In this document: positions 1 through 7,176 of the stretch, in pieces
How positions within the stretch are numbered: position 1 is the stretch's first letter
How the letters are laid out: each line of letters begins with the position of its first letter
Origin: Planctomycetota bacterium
GTDB lineage: Bacteria; Planctomycetota; Phycisphaerae; Sedimentisphaerales; Anaerobacaceae
Direction: 5' to 3'
Length of the DNA stretch: 40,031 nt
Assembly (NCBI GenBank): GCA_019456145.1
Contig: VRUL01000044.1
Span: 1 to 40,031, forward strand
Translations under genes and position numbers: made by a program
The notes under the pieces: model-generated
The model's database searches: none
What the model saw: the letters and a program-made list of their open reading frames with translations, nothing else
What the model was told of the DNA's origin: nothing

Positions 1-567
1 ATCACTTATGGTGAGCTGTTGGCCGGTTACAATCAGATGAAAGAGGAATCATTCGTTATCCTGGCGGCGATAAAGCTCCAACTTATTGATATTGAACCGG
101 CAAAGTTACAGATAACAGACCTAAATCAGAATCGGCTTGAACAAGCAAGAACGCTTGCTAATGAATTGCTTAAACAAGCAAAGGCGGGCATGAATTTTTC
201 CGAATTGCCCAAAGAACACCCCGGAGTATCTTTTGCCGCACACAGTAAGCCTGTGCAGCCGGAGAGTATAAAATATAGTATTATTGCAGATGAAGTCGAA
301 AAGCTCGAACCGGGCGATATCGCAGGCCCGATTGAGACGCCGCGGCAAGAGCATATCTTCATAATTAAGGTGGAAGAGAAACACGCCAAAGGCTATGAGC
401 CGTTCGAGAAAGTGCAGCGACAAGTGGAAGCCAAAATTATCTTTGACCGCCGCAAGCAGGCTCGGGACAAGATTCTTGCCAAACTTCGCCGACAGGCCGA
501 AAATGAACTAAGCGATGAATTTATGGAGTTTTGCCTGCAAAAGATATACACCAGGAGCAACGAGTAA
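1..567 (+). CDS. Parvulin-type peptidyl-prolyl isomerase, C-terminal part (5' truncated)
   Basis: The reading frame is open from base 1, so this is the end of a longer gene. A TTG at 19 is in frame but is probably not the true start. About 188 residues are visible. The segment around residues 50-140 reads like a PpiC/SurA rotamase domain: an AKAGMNFSEL-type helix, then EKLEPGDIAGPIETP, then a HIFIIKVEEK strand and a PFEKVQRQVEAKI helix. This is the usual order at the end of a parvulin domain. Such proteins isomerise X-Pro bonds and chaperone exported or outer-membrane proteins. The signal peptide or anchor would lie outside the window. The charged C-terminal helix rich in Lys and Arg is typical of SurA/PrsA-like proteins. 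acpS starts 55 nt downstream on the same strand. Family is fairly sure; the exact member is not. Confidence 0.7.
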   Translation: MTYGELLAGYNQMKEESFVILAAIKLQLIDIEPAKLQITDLNQNRLEQARTLANELLKQAKAGMNFSELPKEHPGVSFAAHSKPVQPESIKYSIIADEVEKLEPGDIAGPIETPRQEHIFIIKVEEKHAKGYEPFEKVQRQVEAKIIFDRRKQARDKILAKLRRQAENELSDEFMEFCLQKIYTRSNE

Positions 568-569
568 AC

Positions 570-611
570 GACCAAGGACCGAAGTCTTGAGTCTTACGTC
601 TTGTGTCTGAC
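570..611. repeat. Low-complexity GTCTT-rich spacer
   Basis: Between the isomerase gene and acpS, GTCTT recurs three times about 8-9 bases apart (roughly 585-606), followed by a GTGTCT. No gene is visible. It resembles spacers seen elsewhere in this window (about 7690-7735 on the other strand and 12535-12560), so it may belong to a family of short degenerate repeats. Function is unknown. Confidence 0.35.
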
Positions 612-622
612 AGGATTGACTG

Positions 623-1012
623 ATGGAAATAATAGCACATGGTATAGATCTTGTAGATTGTCCGCGGATAGAAGATATGATAAAGCAGCATGGTGAGCGT
701 TTTATCAACAGGGTCTTTACCGCCTCTGAACAGGCCTATGCCGATTCGAATAAGAACCGGGCAGAAAAATTGGCCGGCCGTTTTGCGGCAAAGGAAGCCA
801 TTCTCAAACTGATAGGGACAGGCTGGCGCGGCAAGATCGCCTGGACCGATATTGAGATAGTAAACAATGCTTCGGGTCAGCCGGAGGTTACTCTGAACGG
901 CGAGGTCAAAAAACTTGCTCACGGGCTTGGGATTAAGCACATAAGCGTTAGTATCACGCATACTGCGAATTTTGCGATTGCATCGGCGGTTGCACTGGCA
1001 GAGAAATGTTAA
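623..1012 (+). CDS. acpS: Holo-[acyl-carrier-protein] synthase
   Basis: This 129-residue protein is the normal length for AcpS, which moves the 4'-phosphopantetheine arm from coenzyme A onto a serine of acyl carrier protein in the cytoplasm. The two metal-binding signatures are present: GIDLVD near the N-terminus (Asp9) and FAAKEAILK (Glu58). The C-terminal SVSITHTANFAIASAVA strand pair is also characteristic. The ATG at 623 is preceded by an AGGAT sequence about 9 nt upstream. It stands 55 nt after the isomerase gene and may be co-transcribed with it. Nothing is missing from the active site as far as can be seen. Confidence 0.93.
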   Translation: MEIIAHGIDLVDCPRIEDMIKQHGERFINRVFTASEQAYADSNKNRAEKLAGRFAAKEAILKLIGTGWRGKIAWTDIEIVNNASGQPEVTLNGEVKKLAHGLGIKHISVSITHTANFAIASAVALAEKC

Positions 1013-1069
1013 GAGTGCCTAAAGTAGCTTGTCATTGCTGGATTGTCTTCAATTTCAATCTCTCAAAGC

Positions 1070-1129
1070 ACATAACGACAAGGCTCAACGGTGACGTTTC
1101 ATCCCGTCCGATGGAATGATTTGTTGGGC
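1070..1129 (-). other. attC-like recombination site (candidate)
   Basis: On the minus strand, 5 nt after the stop of the cyclotransferase-like gene, a GCCCAAC heptamer (1129-1123, fits the R'' consensus RYYYAAC) is separated by about 46 nt from GTTATGT (1076-1070, resembling R' GTTRRRY but with one purine position replaced by T). Between them are an L''-like ATTCCATCGG and an L'-like CCGTTGAG that pair only partly, and an internal TCATTCC/GGGATGA hairpin (one wobble). The 60-bp length and the position directly behind an ORF are as expected for an integron cassette. The symmetry is degenerate and no integrase is in the window, so this is a candidate only. Confidence 0.38.
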
Positions 1130-1134
1130 AATTT

Positions 1135-1713
1135 TTACTTTTCACATATAGAAGCTATTATTTTTAATATCTGGTCTTTTTGTAGACCACCTCTTATTCC
1201 ATCTTTCGTAATTAAGTAACTGGTTATTTCTTCCTCATTGAAATTATAAGTTTCTTTAAGTCCAAGTGCGAGCGTCTTTATATAAGACTGAGAAGGGCAG
1301 AGGATATTGCTTAAATAATATTTATTAGTGATGGTATAAATAGGCACAGCGTCATCTTTCCCAATTAGTATTTCCTTGCAGTACCAGCAGCGACCCTCCT
1401 GCTTTCTCACCTCCTCATATTGCTTCTCTGTTATTTTCCACATTCGACAAAAGGTCGTTGACTTTTTATCTTTGTGAAGACCGATAAAGGCAACTCCTCC
1501 AGGGCCCCAATTACATGTTTTCTTAATACTACCAGGCAATGCAAAGTAAAGTGGATACTGTAGTATTATCGATTTATTCTCTACCGGAAAGGTTTTGTCT
1601 TTGCACCCAGTATTTTGTTTATTACCAAAGCGAGGAACTCCCCCTTTTATATAACACAGGAAACGCTGCTCGCTAAGATTTGAACCATACCCAACATACC
1701 AGATATAACCCAT
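1135..1713 (-). CDS. Gamma-glutamylcyclotransferase-like protein
   Basis: A 192-residue protein with the YGSNL nucleotide-loop-like signature (residues 9-13) of the gamma-glutamylcyclotransferase/AIG2-like fold. A GGVAFI strand lies near residue 75 and a glutamate in RKQEG (Glu106) is a possible catalytic acid. Family members open gamma-glutamyl amines or peptides to release 5-oxoproline, but many bacterial ones have no assigned substrate. Genes of this family are common cargo in mobile cassettes. The gene is AT-rich compared with its neighbours and is followed by an attC-like site. It has four or more cysteines in the middle (including CWYC at 109-112), which is unusual for the family. Fold assignment is fairly sure; substrate unknown. 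Confidence 0.65.
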   Translation of the reverse strand: MGYIWYVGYGSNLSEQRFLCYIKGGVPRFGNKQNTGCKDKTFPVENKSIILQYPLYFALPGSIKKTCNWGPGGVAFIGLHKDKKSTTFCRMWKITEKQYEEVRKQEGRCWYCKEILIGKDDAVPIYTITNKYYLSNILCPSQSYIKTLALGLKETYNFNEEEITSYLITKDGIRGGLQKDQILKIIASICEK

Positions 1714-1786
1714 GATAATTTTCCATTTTATGCCTGACTATGTATGTATGGTTTCCGTATAAGACATAATATTCCTTATTTCGCCC

Positions 1787-1856
1787 GCATAACAGCCCTT
1801 CCCGTTTGTGAGGGGGAAAGCTCCGCTCGTTTGTTTGATTGGGCACAACGGAGCGG
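1787..1856 (-). repeat. Hairpin-rich spacer with possible second attC-like end
   Basis: Two stem-loops are visible. CCGCTCGTT (1823-1831) pairs with AACGGAGCGG (1847-1856) with one bulged base, and CCTTCCC (1797-1803) pairs with GGGAAAG (1814-1820) with one mismatch. On the minus strand the spacer ends with GTTATGC (1793-1787), the same type of heptamer as in the attC-like site at 1070-1129. The preceding ORF stops inside the first stem. The arm spacing is not that of a canonical attC, so the call is weak; it could be a terminator-like or REP-like element. Confidence 0.3.
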
Positions 1857-2087
1857 TCAGCTTGTTACTTGCAAGGCGTCTTGCGCTTCGCGAGGTAATT
1901 CGACAAGAATAAAGTAGGACTCAGGATATAGGTAGCCCTCTCCGGACTCGTCAACGATTCTCAGGTACCCTTCCTTTGCTGCCTCATCGTCCGGCAGGAC
2001 TGTGTAAATCTTACGCTTTTCCAAATCCTCACATTCCTTGTTCTCTATGCAAAGCGCAAATGATTGTTCTTTGCTTTCTTTAACCAT
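1857..2087 (-). CDS. Small hypothetical protein, 76 aa
   Basis: I do not recognise this family. The protein is acidic, soluble and without signal or membrane segment, with a core reading KIYTVLPDDEAAKEGYLRIV and then GEGYLYPESYFILVELP. That suggests a small beta-rich fold such as an SH3-like barrel. It lies 12 nt after the DUF2283 gene on the same strand and is probably in the same operon as the DUF2283/nuclease-like pair. Its stop codon falls within the downstream hairpin, an arrangement common in gene cassettes. Coding status is supported by spacing and by a coherent protein-like sequence, not by homology. Confidence 0.55.
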   Translation of the reverse strand: MVKESKEQSFALCIENKECEDLEKRKIYTVLPDDEAAKEGYLRIVDESGEGYLYPESYFILVELPREAQDALQVTS

Positions 2088-2099
2088 AATTTTAATTCT

Positions 2100-2348
2100 C
2101 TACTTGCTACTTGCATTCATAATTGTCAGGCCGACAATTTCTTTCCCATCTTTTCTTATCAGGATATCTTTGTCCGTCTCTATCGTTTTTGTCGCTCTTT
2201 GAGGTTTCCGAAAGCTCATATATAATACGTCAGCCTCTTTGTCATAGTCCAACCATATATGGTGGGTTGGGAGTTTTACCATGTCAGAAGCGATTGCCAT
2301 ACATTTTCCGATGAAATCTTCTGTCTTTTTTGTAGCTATTGTCGCCAT
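2100..2348 (-). CDS. DUF2283 family protein, possible antitoxin
   Basis: This 82-residue protein contains the DUF2283 hallmark WLDYDKEADVLYMSF (about residues 33-47), followed by a short DKDILIRKDGKEIVGLTIMNAS tail. DUF2283 proteins are small beta-sheet proteins often encoded next to small RelE/DUF4258/BrnT-like toxins and are suspected to act as antitoxins or regulators. Here the gene overlaps the end of the upstream nuclease-like gene (2336-2632) by 13 nt, which points to translational coupling. The toxin-first order is seen in several such pairs. Function as an antitoxin is inference from context. Confidence 0.65.
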   Translation of the reverse strand: MATIATKKTEDFIGKCMAIASDMVKLPTHHIWLDYDKEADVLYMSFRKPQRATKTIETDKDILIRKDGKEIVGLTIMNASSK

Positions 2349-2632
2349 ATTACTTTCCCTTTTGGTTTCGTAGATAGAAAATATGCTGTGATAACAAATC
2401 CATCACGTTTTGATACTTCTTTGTAAATTACGATAAGCCATTTCTTCTTTCCAATGTTCCTTGTCGCCTTTAGAGAACCTTTATTTCCGCGAATAACAAA
2501 ATCCGGCTTTTGGATAGTTTCAAGTACATCATGAAAATGGCTTGCCAAATCATCATGGTTCTCAGTAATATGATACCATCTTTCATAGGTAAGCCGTATA
2601 GATACTCCATTGACTGAATGTGCTATTTCCAT
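2336..2632 (-). CDS. Small nuclease-like protein, possible toxin of a toxin-antitoxin pair
   Basis: The 98-residue protein reads RLTYERWYHITENHDDL near the N-terminus, then ETIQKPDFVIRG, then KKWLIVIYKEV and DGFVITAYFLS. This order (helix with W-x-H-I, a PD-x-v-x-G turn, and two strands with K/E and T-A-Y) matches the small barnase/EndoU/ColicinE5/RelE-like (PBECR-type) nuclease family. Its ATG at 2632 is 86 nt from a predicted transcription start, behind a sigma70-like promoter. It overlaps the DUF2283 gene downstream by 13 nt. I infer an RNase toxin controlled by the neighbour, but the catalytic residues are not certain. A DUF4258-like assignment is the main alternative. Confidence 0.55.
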   Translation of the reverse strand: MEIAHSVNGVSIRLTYERWYHITENHDDLASHFHDVLETIQKPDFVIRGNKGSLKATRNIGKKKWLIVIYKEVSKRDGFVITAYFLSTKPKGKVIWRQ

Positions 2633-2724
2633 TCATTCTCCTGCTATCTCGGGGAATAACTATTTATTATATGGTTCTGTATAGGAACCTGAACTTATCG
2701 AATTCTGCAATATAAACCACCTAT

Positions 2725-2753
2725 ATTATTAGAGAAATGACATCAATTGTCAA
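2725..2753 (-). promoter_or_regulatory. Sigma70-like promoter of the minus-strand toxin-antitoxin-like operon
   Basis: On the minus strand a perfect TTGACA (2753-2748) is followed by a 17-nt spacer and AATAAT (2730-2725). A transcription start near 2718 would leave a leader of about 86 nt before the nuclease-like gene. It is divergent from mnmG. Confidence 0.55.
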
Positions 2754-2780
2754 GACTTGATTAGAAATTTCAAGAAGCTA

Positions 2781-2860
2781 TCCCGCACCAATTGTCCTGT
2801 ATTGTTTCAACCTCCCAGCAGTTGCTTTGTAATACTACTATGGATACAATTGGTGCGGGA
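2781..2860 (+). promoter_or_regulatory. Perfect 15-bp inverted repeat over the mnmG ribosome-binding region
   Basis: TCCCGCACCAATTGT (2781-2795) is repeated in perfect reverse complement at 2846-2860, with a 50-nt loop. The 3' arm ends 6 nt before the preferred mnmG ATG (2867) and includes the only purine-rich stretch (GGTGCGGGA) that could serve as Shine-Dalgarno. If transcribed, the stem would hide the translation start. Alternatives are a DNA operator or the scar of a duplicated element. Confidence 0.6.
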
Positions 2861-2866
2861 CTAAAT

Positions 2867-4684
2867 ATGTCTAACAGAACGAAAACAAACGATTTTGATT
2901 GTATTGTTATAGGCGGGGGGCACGCAGGTGTTGAGGCCGCTCATGCTGCTGCTAAAACCGGTGCCAAAACAGCCCTTATAACCATCAGCAAAGGTACCAT
3001 AGCCAAGATGAGCTGCAATCCGGCTATCGGTGGGCTTGCCAAGGGTCAAATTGTACGTGAGGTCGATGCGCTGGGCGGACTGATGGGCCTGGCGATAGAT
3101 GCGACTGGAATCCAGTTTCGAATGTTGAATCTTTCAAAGGGCCCTGCTGTCCAATCGCCGCGTGCCCAGGCCGACAAGTATAAATACAAGGATAACATAC
3201 GCACCCGGCTCGAAGAAACTGCAAATCTGGTTATCATCGAAGCAATAGCATCGCAAATCATTACTAAAGAAAACAAAGTACAGTCAGTACGCTGCCTCAA
3301 CGGGATAACATACGATGCTCCGGTAGTAATCCTGACCACTGGTACATTTCTTCGGGGCTTGATGCACATAGGAACAGAGCAAATTACTGGAGGACGGTTT
3401 GGTGAGCCTGCTTCTTTGGAACTTTCAGAGAGTCTTAAATACATTGGCTTGGAACTTGGAAGATTAAAAACCGGCACGCCGGTGAGACTGGACGCTTCGA
3501 CCGTGGATTTGGATAAACTACAAATCCAATACGGAGATGTAAGGCCGCAGCCTTTCTCATATATGACTGAAAGTATAAAACAAAAACAGATTCCGTGTTG
3601 GATAACCTTTACAAACCAAAAAATACATAAGTTAATCCGGGACAACCTTGATCGCGCGCCGCTTTATACGGGCCAGATCTGCTCTACAGGTCCGCGATAT
3701 TGCCCAAGTATTGAAACAAAAATCGTGCGCTTTCCGGATAAGAAGAGACATCAGGTATTTTTGGAGCCTGAAGACGAAAATATATCAACTATCTACTGCA
3801 ATGGCATAAGCACTTCTGTCCCGAAGGATATTCAGGAGCAAATGCTGAAACTACTGCCCGGAACTGAAAATGCTCGGATCGTTCATTATGGCTATGCGAT
3901 TGAATACGATTACTGTCCGCCGGTCCAACTGAAACCTAATCTTGAGACCAGGAAAATATCGGGGCTGTTTCTGGCAGGACAAATAAACGGGACCAGTGGA
4001 TATGAAGAGGCAGCCGCCCAGGGTATTATGGCTGGTATTAACGCAACAAGAAAGATACAAAACAAGGAGCCGATTGTTCTCGGAAGGGACCAGGCGTATA
4101 TCGGAGTTATGATAGACGATTTGCTAACAAAAGGGATTGATGAACCATATCGGATGTTCACATCACGAGCGGAGTATCGGCTGGCTTTAAGGGCTGATAA
4201 TGCCGACCGACGATTAACACAGATAGGAAAAGCCGTTGGGCTTGTGGATAACAACCGATGGACGAAATTTCAGAATAAAGTTGAAGACATCGATGAGCTC
4301 AAAAGCTATCTGGAAGTTACACGTTCGGGAGGCGTAAGTTTGTGGGAAAAACTCAGGCGGCCAAAAAGTAGTGTTGTAGAAATCCTGGCTGATAATTCCA
4401 GTCTTAAGCAAGACGGTTTTGCCGATGATGTGTTGCAGGCCGTAACGATCGATGCCAAGTACGAAGGTTATCTACACAAGCAAGAGCGCCTGATGGCAGG
4501 CTTCCATGCCCTGGAAAATAAGAAGATCCCGCCGGATATGGATTACTATGACATTATGCATCTTCGAACCGAAGCGAAAGAAAAGTTATCGACCTTTAGG
4601 CCTGCCACTCTTGGTCAGGCTTCTCGATTAGGCGGTATCACGCCTGCCGATATAACGGTCATTCAGATTCACCTGAGAAGATAA
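2867..4684 (+). CDS. mnmG: tRNA uridine-5-carboxymethylaminomethyl modification enzyme MnmG (GidA)
   Basis: MnmG is an FAD-dependent cytoplasmic enzyme that works with the GTPase MnmE to add the carboxymethylaminomethyl group to U34 of certain tRNAs. All family landmarks are visible: the dinucleotide-binding GGGHAGVEAA motif at the N-terminus, SCNPAIGGLAKGQ, DALGGLMG, GIQFRMLN, SKGPAVQSPRAQAD, TGTFLRG, the QINGTSGYEEAAAQG block and EPYRMFTSRAEYRL near the middle, and QASRLGGITPADI at the C-terminus. An upstream ATG at 2792 is in frame, but it falls inside the left arm of the inverted repeat and would add 25 non-conserved residues. The ATG at 2867 gives 605 residues, starting shortly before the FAD motif as in other MnmGs. 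Another ATG at 2840 is possible. Confidence 0.95.
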   Translation: MSNRTKTNDFDCIVIGGGHAGVEAAHAAAKTGAKTALITISKGTIAKMSCNPAIGGLAKGQIVREVDALGGLMGLAIDATGIQFRMLNLSKGPAVQSPRAQADKYKYKDNIRTRLEETANLVIIEAIASQIITKENKVQSVRCLNGITYDAPVVILTTGTFLRGLMHIGTEQITGGRFGEPASLELSESLKYIGLELGRLKTGTPVRLDASTVDLDKLQIQYGDVRPQPFSYMTESIKQKQIPCWITFTNQKIHKLIRDNLDRAPLYTGQICSTGPRYCPSIETKIVRFPDKKRHQVFLEPEDENISTIYCNGISTSVPKDIQEQMLKLLPGTENARIVHYGYAIEYDYCPPVQLKPNLETRKISGLFLAGQINGTSGYEEAAAQGIMAGINATRKIQNKEPIVLGRDQAYIGVMIDDLLTKGIDEPYRMFTSRAEYRLALRADNADRRLTQIGKAVGLVDNNRWTKFQNKVEDIDELKSYLEVTRSGGVSLWEKLRRPKSSVVEILADNSSLKQDGFADDVLQAVTIDAKYEGYLHKQERLMAGFHALENKKIPPDMDYYDIMHLRTEAKEKLSTFRPATLGQASRLGGITPADITVIQIHLRR

Positions 4685-4734
4685 TATTACTGAACAAATG
4701 AGAATTAGTGAGATAGATTCAAAAGTGGAAGAAA

Positions 4735-5790
4735 ATGTTTGAGCTTTCAGAGAACATCTACAATAAGCAAGTCGCGCGACATGAGCCAAAGTTCAGACTC
4801 TGGCGATCAGCGGGATTGCTATTGACATACAAATGCAACTGTAGTTGTGAATTCTGCTATTACAACTGCGGTCCTCACAAAGACGGACTTATATCAGTGG
4901 ATACCGCATTAAAAAGCTGGCGGTCTTTGAAGATTCTCGCTGGCGATGCCGCTAAGATTCACATCACAGGTGGTGAGCCTTTCCTATGTTGGGAGCGTAT
5001 GCAACAAATCCTGGAAGAGGCCGGAAAGCATAAGCTTGGCAAAGTGGATTTGATAGAAACAAACGGCTTCTGGGCCACTAACGAGGAAATTACAAAACAG
5101 CGATTAAAGATTCTCGACGCGCTGGGAATGGTGCGGCTTAAAATCAGCACCGATCCGTTCCATCAGGAATACGTTGATATAAAAGCGGTTCGACTGTTGG
5201 CTAACATAGCAATTGAGACATTGGGTTCTGAGCGGGTCTTGGTACGCTGGCAGAAATATTTAGAAAATCCTGTTGAGATTATGGGGTTGTCGGCTACTGA
5301 ACGCAGGCAACAGTACATCCATGCTATGAATGACTATCATTGTCGGTTTACGGGTCGCGCCGGCCGTGAACTGGCTGAACTTGTTGCTTCTGCGCCAATA
5401 GATGATTTTGCTTCGATGAATTGTAAATCGGATTTTCTGGGTGCCAAAAGTATTCATATAGATCCATTCGGAAATGTTTTTAGTAGTACGTGCAGCGGAA
5501 TAATCATCGGCAATGTTAACAAGAAGCCATTGGAAGAGATTTGGAAGCAGTTCCATCCGGAACAAGAAGGTTTTATCAACACACTTTTCGAACTCGGCCC
5601 GGCGGGATTACTCGATGAAGCCACCAAATTAGGCTATAAAAAAGCAAAATTATATGCAAGTAAATGCCATCTTTGTGCAAGTATCCGACAGTTTTTCTTT
5701 AATTTTGATCATGAGAAGTCAATAATCGGGCCGGAGGAATGCTATTATCGTGAGAATAATTCATGTATCGGTAATCATAGTAACGACTAA
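4735..5790 (+). CDS. Radical SAM protein, function unknown
   Basis: A 351-residue radical SAM enzyme. The cluster-binding CX3CX2C motif is at Cys34, Cys38 and Cys41 (KCNCSCEFC). ITGGEP follows near residue 78, and a KISTDPFHQEY stretch takes the place of the usual SLDG segment. The middle has an IHIDPFGNVFSSTCSG stretch and an IIGNVNKKPLEEIW element like the SPASM/twitch region. Near the C-terminus C-x2-C (CHLC) and two further cysteines could ligate an auxiliary cluster. It starts 50 nt after mnmG on the same strand and ends before a hairpin terminator, so it may be co-transcribed with mnmG. No precursor peptide gene is evident beside it. The substrate cannot be assigned; the family is secure. 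Confidence 0.8.
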   Translation: MFELSENIYNKQVARHEPKFRLWRSAGLLLTYKCNCSCEFCYYNCGPHKDGLISVDTALKSWRSLKILAGDAAKIHITGGEPFLCWERMQQILEEAGKHKLGKVDLIETNGFWATNEEITKQRLKILDALGMVRLKISTDPFHQEYVDIKAVRLLANIAIETLGSERVLVRWQKYLENPVEIMGLSATERRQQYIHAMNDYHCRFTGRAGRELAELVASAPIDDFASMNCKSDFLGAKSIHIDPFGNVFSSTCSGIIIGNVNKKPLEEIWKQFHPEQEGFINTLFELGPAGLLDEATKLGYKKAKLYASKCHLCASIRQFFFNFDHEKSIIGPEECYYRENNSCIGNHSND

Positions 5791-5828
5791 CAAGAAAATA
5801 TAAAATCCACAGTTCCAAATGACAAGAG

Positions 5829-5873
5829 AATGTAAAAAGAAGAAATTGTGGTTTTACATTTCGCGTTTTTTTT
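5829..5873 (+). terminator. Rho-independent terminator after the mnmG-radical SAM unit
   Basis: AATGTAAAA (5829-5837) pairs perfectly with TTTTACATT (5852-5860) around a 14-nt loop. A run of eight Ts (5866-5873) follows a few bases later. The stem is AT-rich, so it is a weak terminator. Confidence 0.6.
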
Positions 5874-5894
5874 CTTTATTCTTCCTTCGTAATA

Positions 5895-5983
5895 CTACGT
5901 CCGTGAGGGCGTAGATGGAAGTACACGACAAAGTCGGGCGGGCTTTGCCCGTCCCGGAAAATGCCACGTTCGTAAGGGCGTGG
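5895..5983. repeat. Three-hairpin cassette with GNRA loops between convergent genes
   Basis: CTACGTCC-GTGA-GGGCGTAG (5895-5914) and CCACGTTC-GTAA-GGGCGTGG (5964-5983) are two 8-bp stems with four-base GNRA-type loops. They flank a third stem, GGGCGGGC-TTT-GCCCGTCC (5936-5954, one G-T pair). The outer stems differ by a compensatory pair (T-A versus C-G at the second position), so the structure seems to be conserved. It lies between a plus-strand and a minus-strand gene and could end transcription in both directions or be a dispersed repeat. Confidence 0.6.
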
Positions 5984-5987
5984 AAAT

Positions 5988-7115
5988 TTACTTATTTGCA
6001 CCGATCATTGCGGTGGCTTCAATTTCAAAGAGCAGTTCAGGACGACAAATGTCGCAAATCATCGTTACCCAGGGCCAGGGGAAATTTCCCTTTAAGCCGT
6101 CGAATATCTTCTGGACGTCGGTTGTCTTACAATAGGCCACGACCTGCACTACATCCTCATCGGGGGTGTTCATGTCGCGCAGAACGGCACGAACATTTTC
6201 AATTGTATCGTTTATCTGACCCAGGGCATCACCGATATTGGTTGTAGCACCGCCGGCATCTATAGCTGCGGTCCCTGAAACAAAGACGGTTTCTCCAGCC
6301 GGTGTAATGTTGCGTGAAGCCCGCGAGAAAGCCGAGCCGTACTCCAAAGCACACTGTTGTTTGCCCACCGCTCCAAGGAACTGGATAGAATCGACCGGTT
6401 CCAAAACGGCCGTTAAGTCCATCGCACACCTGCTCCCGTCAGCTAAGTAGAGCCCAATTCCCGTGCTGGCGGGCATTGATTGGCGGCTTCCCTGACCAAT
6501 GAGCCCGCGGTCGGTGAAAAACTTATTTCTCGCCTGATTAAAATCGTCATACCAGCTAAGAATATCATTCAGCCACATCCAGGTACGCGGTACCGAAAGA
6601 AAATCAGCCCCAAATTGCTTAAGTATTGATTCAGACTTTTCCAACATGGCCTTTGCCAGTTCGGCAGGGTCTGCTGCTGTTTGTGTAGACTGGTCAACCC
6701 GGATGCCGGAAAGTGTAAGGTAGGCCCGGCCGGGCACACGAAGAATGCGTCCGCAAAGGTCCCCATCCAGGGCAAGAGCTTCGGGCTTTGCGGCACTTTT
6801 GACAGCGTGTACCTGGACCCCGGAAAAGGGAGCAGATATCCCTTCATTGCCGCACAGAGCACTTGGAGCGATTCCATCGTTAATATCGCCGTACGCTTCC
6901 GACCGTACACGCAAGATTTCTTCCATTGCGCTTTGAGTGCCAAAGACTTTTTCCTGAAGAATATGAGCTTTTTCTGAGGAAAGTATGTCCCGAATACCGG
7001 AAAATATTTCCTGTGCCTGGACTTGCAGTGATCCATTTTCCCCGGGCGTTGCTGTGATATAGATTTCAGCGGCCTCGGATGACTCTACACGGCGTATATC
7101 TAAATTTGCAGGCAT
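5988..7115 (-). CDS. Chorismatase-like/RidA-family protein
   Basis: The protein has 375 residues. The C-terminal third (from about residue 240) reads as a RidA/YjgF domain: ASRNITPAGETVFVSGTAAID, IGDALGQINDTIENVRAVLRDM and VVQVVAYCKTTD are typical. The N-terminal part (GRAYLTLSGIRVD, VPRTWMWLNDILSWYDDFNQARNKFF, SMPASTGIGL) resembles the FkbO/Hyg5 chorismatase family, whose members hydrolyse chorismate to dihydroxycyclohexadienoate or hydroxybenzoate and are built from RidA-like halves. The family link is good. Whether this one acts on chorismate is not shown, and many such genes are annotated only as Rid-family hydrolases. It stands alone between a hairpin cassette and a repeat region. The ATG at 7115 begins a continuous domain. 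Confidence 0.65.
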   Translation of the reverse strand: MPANLDIRRVESSEAAEIYITATPGENGSLQVQAQEIFSGIRDILSSEKAHILQEKVFGTQSAMEEILRVRSEAYGDINDGIAPSALCGNEGISAPFSGVQVHAVKSAAKPEALALDGDLCGRILRVPGRAYLTLSGIRVDQSTQTAADPAELAKAMLEKSESILKQFGADFLSVPRTWMWLNDILSWYDDFNQARNKFFTDRGLIGQGSRQSMPASTGIGLYLADGSRCAMDLTAVLEPVDSIQFLGAVGKQQCALEYGSAFSRASRNITPAGETVFVSGTAAIDAGGATTNIGDALGQINDTIENVRAVLRDMNTPDEDVVQVVAYCKTTDVQKIFDGLKGNFPWPWVTMICDICRPELLFEIEATAMIGANK

Positions 7116-7176
7116 TTTGACCTTTTCAGCTTAAACTTATTTATTAGCAGCCCATCAAAACTTACGCCAATCCACA

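Noticed and set aside
2781..2860. Invertible DNA segment or small transposon with 15-bp inverted ends
   Set aside because: The enclosed 50 bp are too short to encode anything, there is no recombinase nearby and no target duplication is visible.
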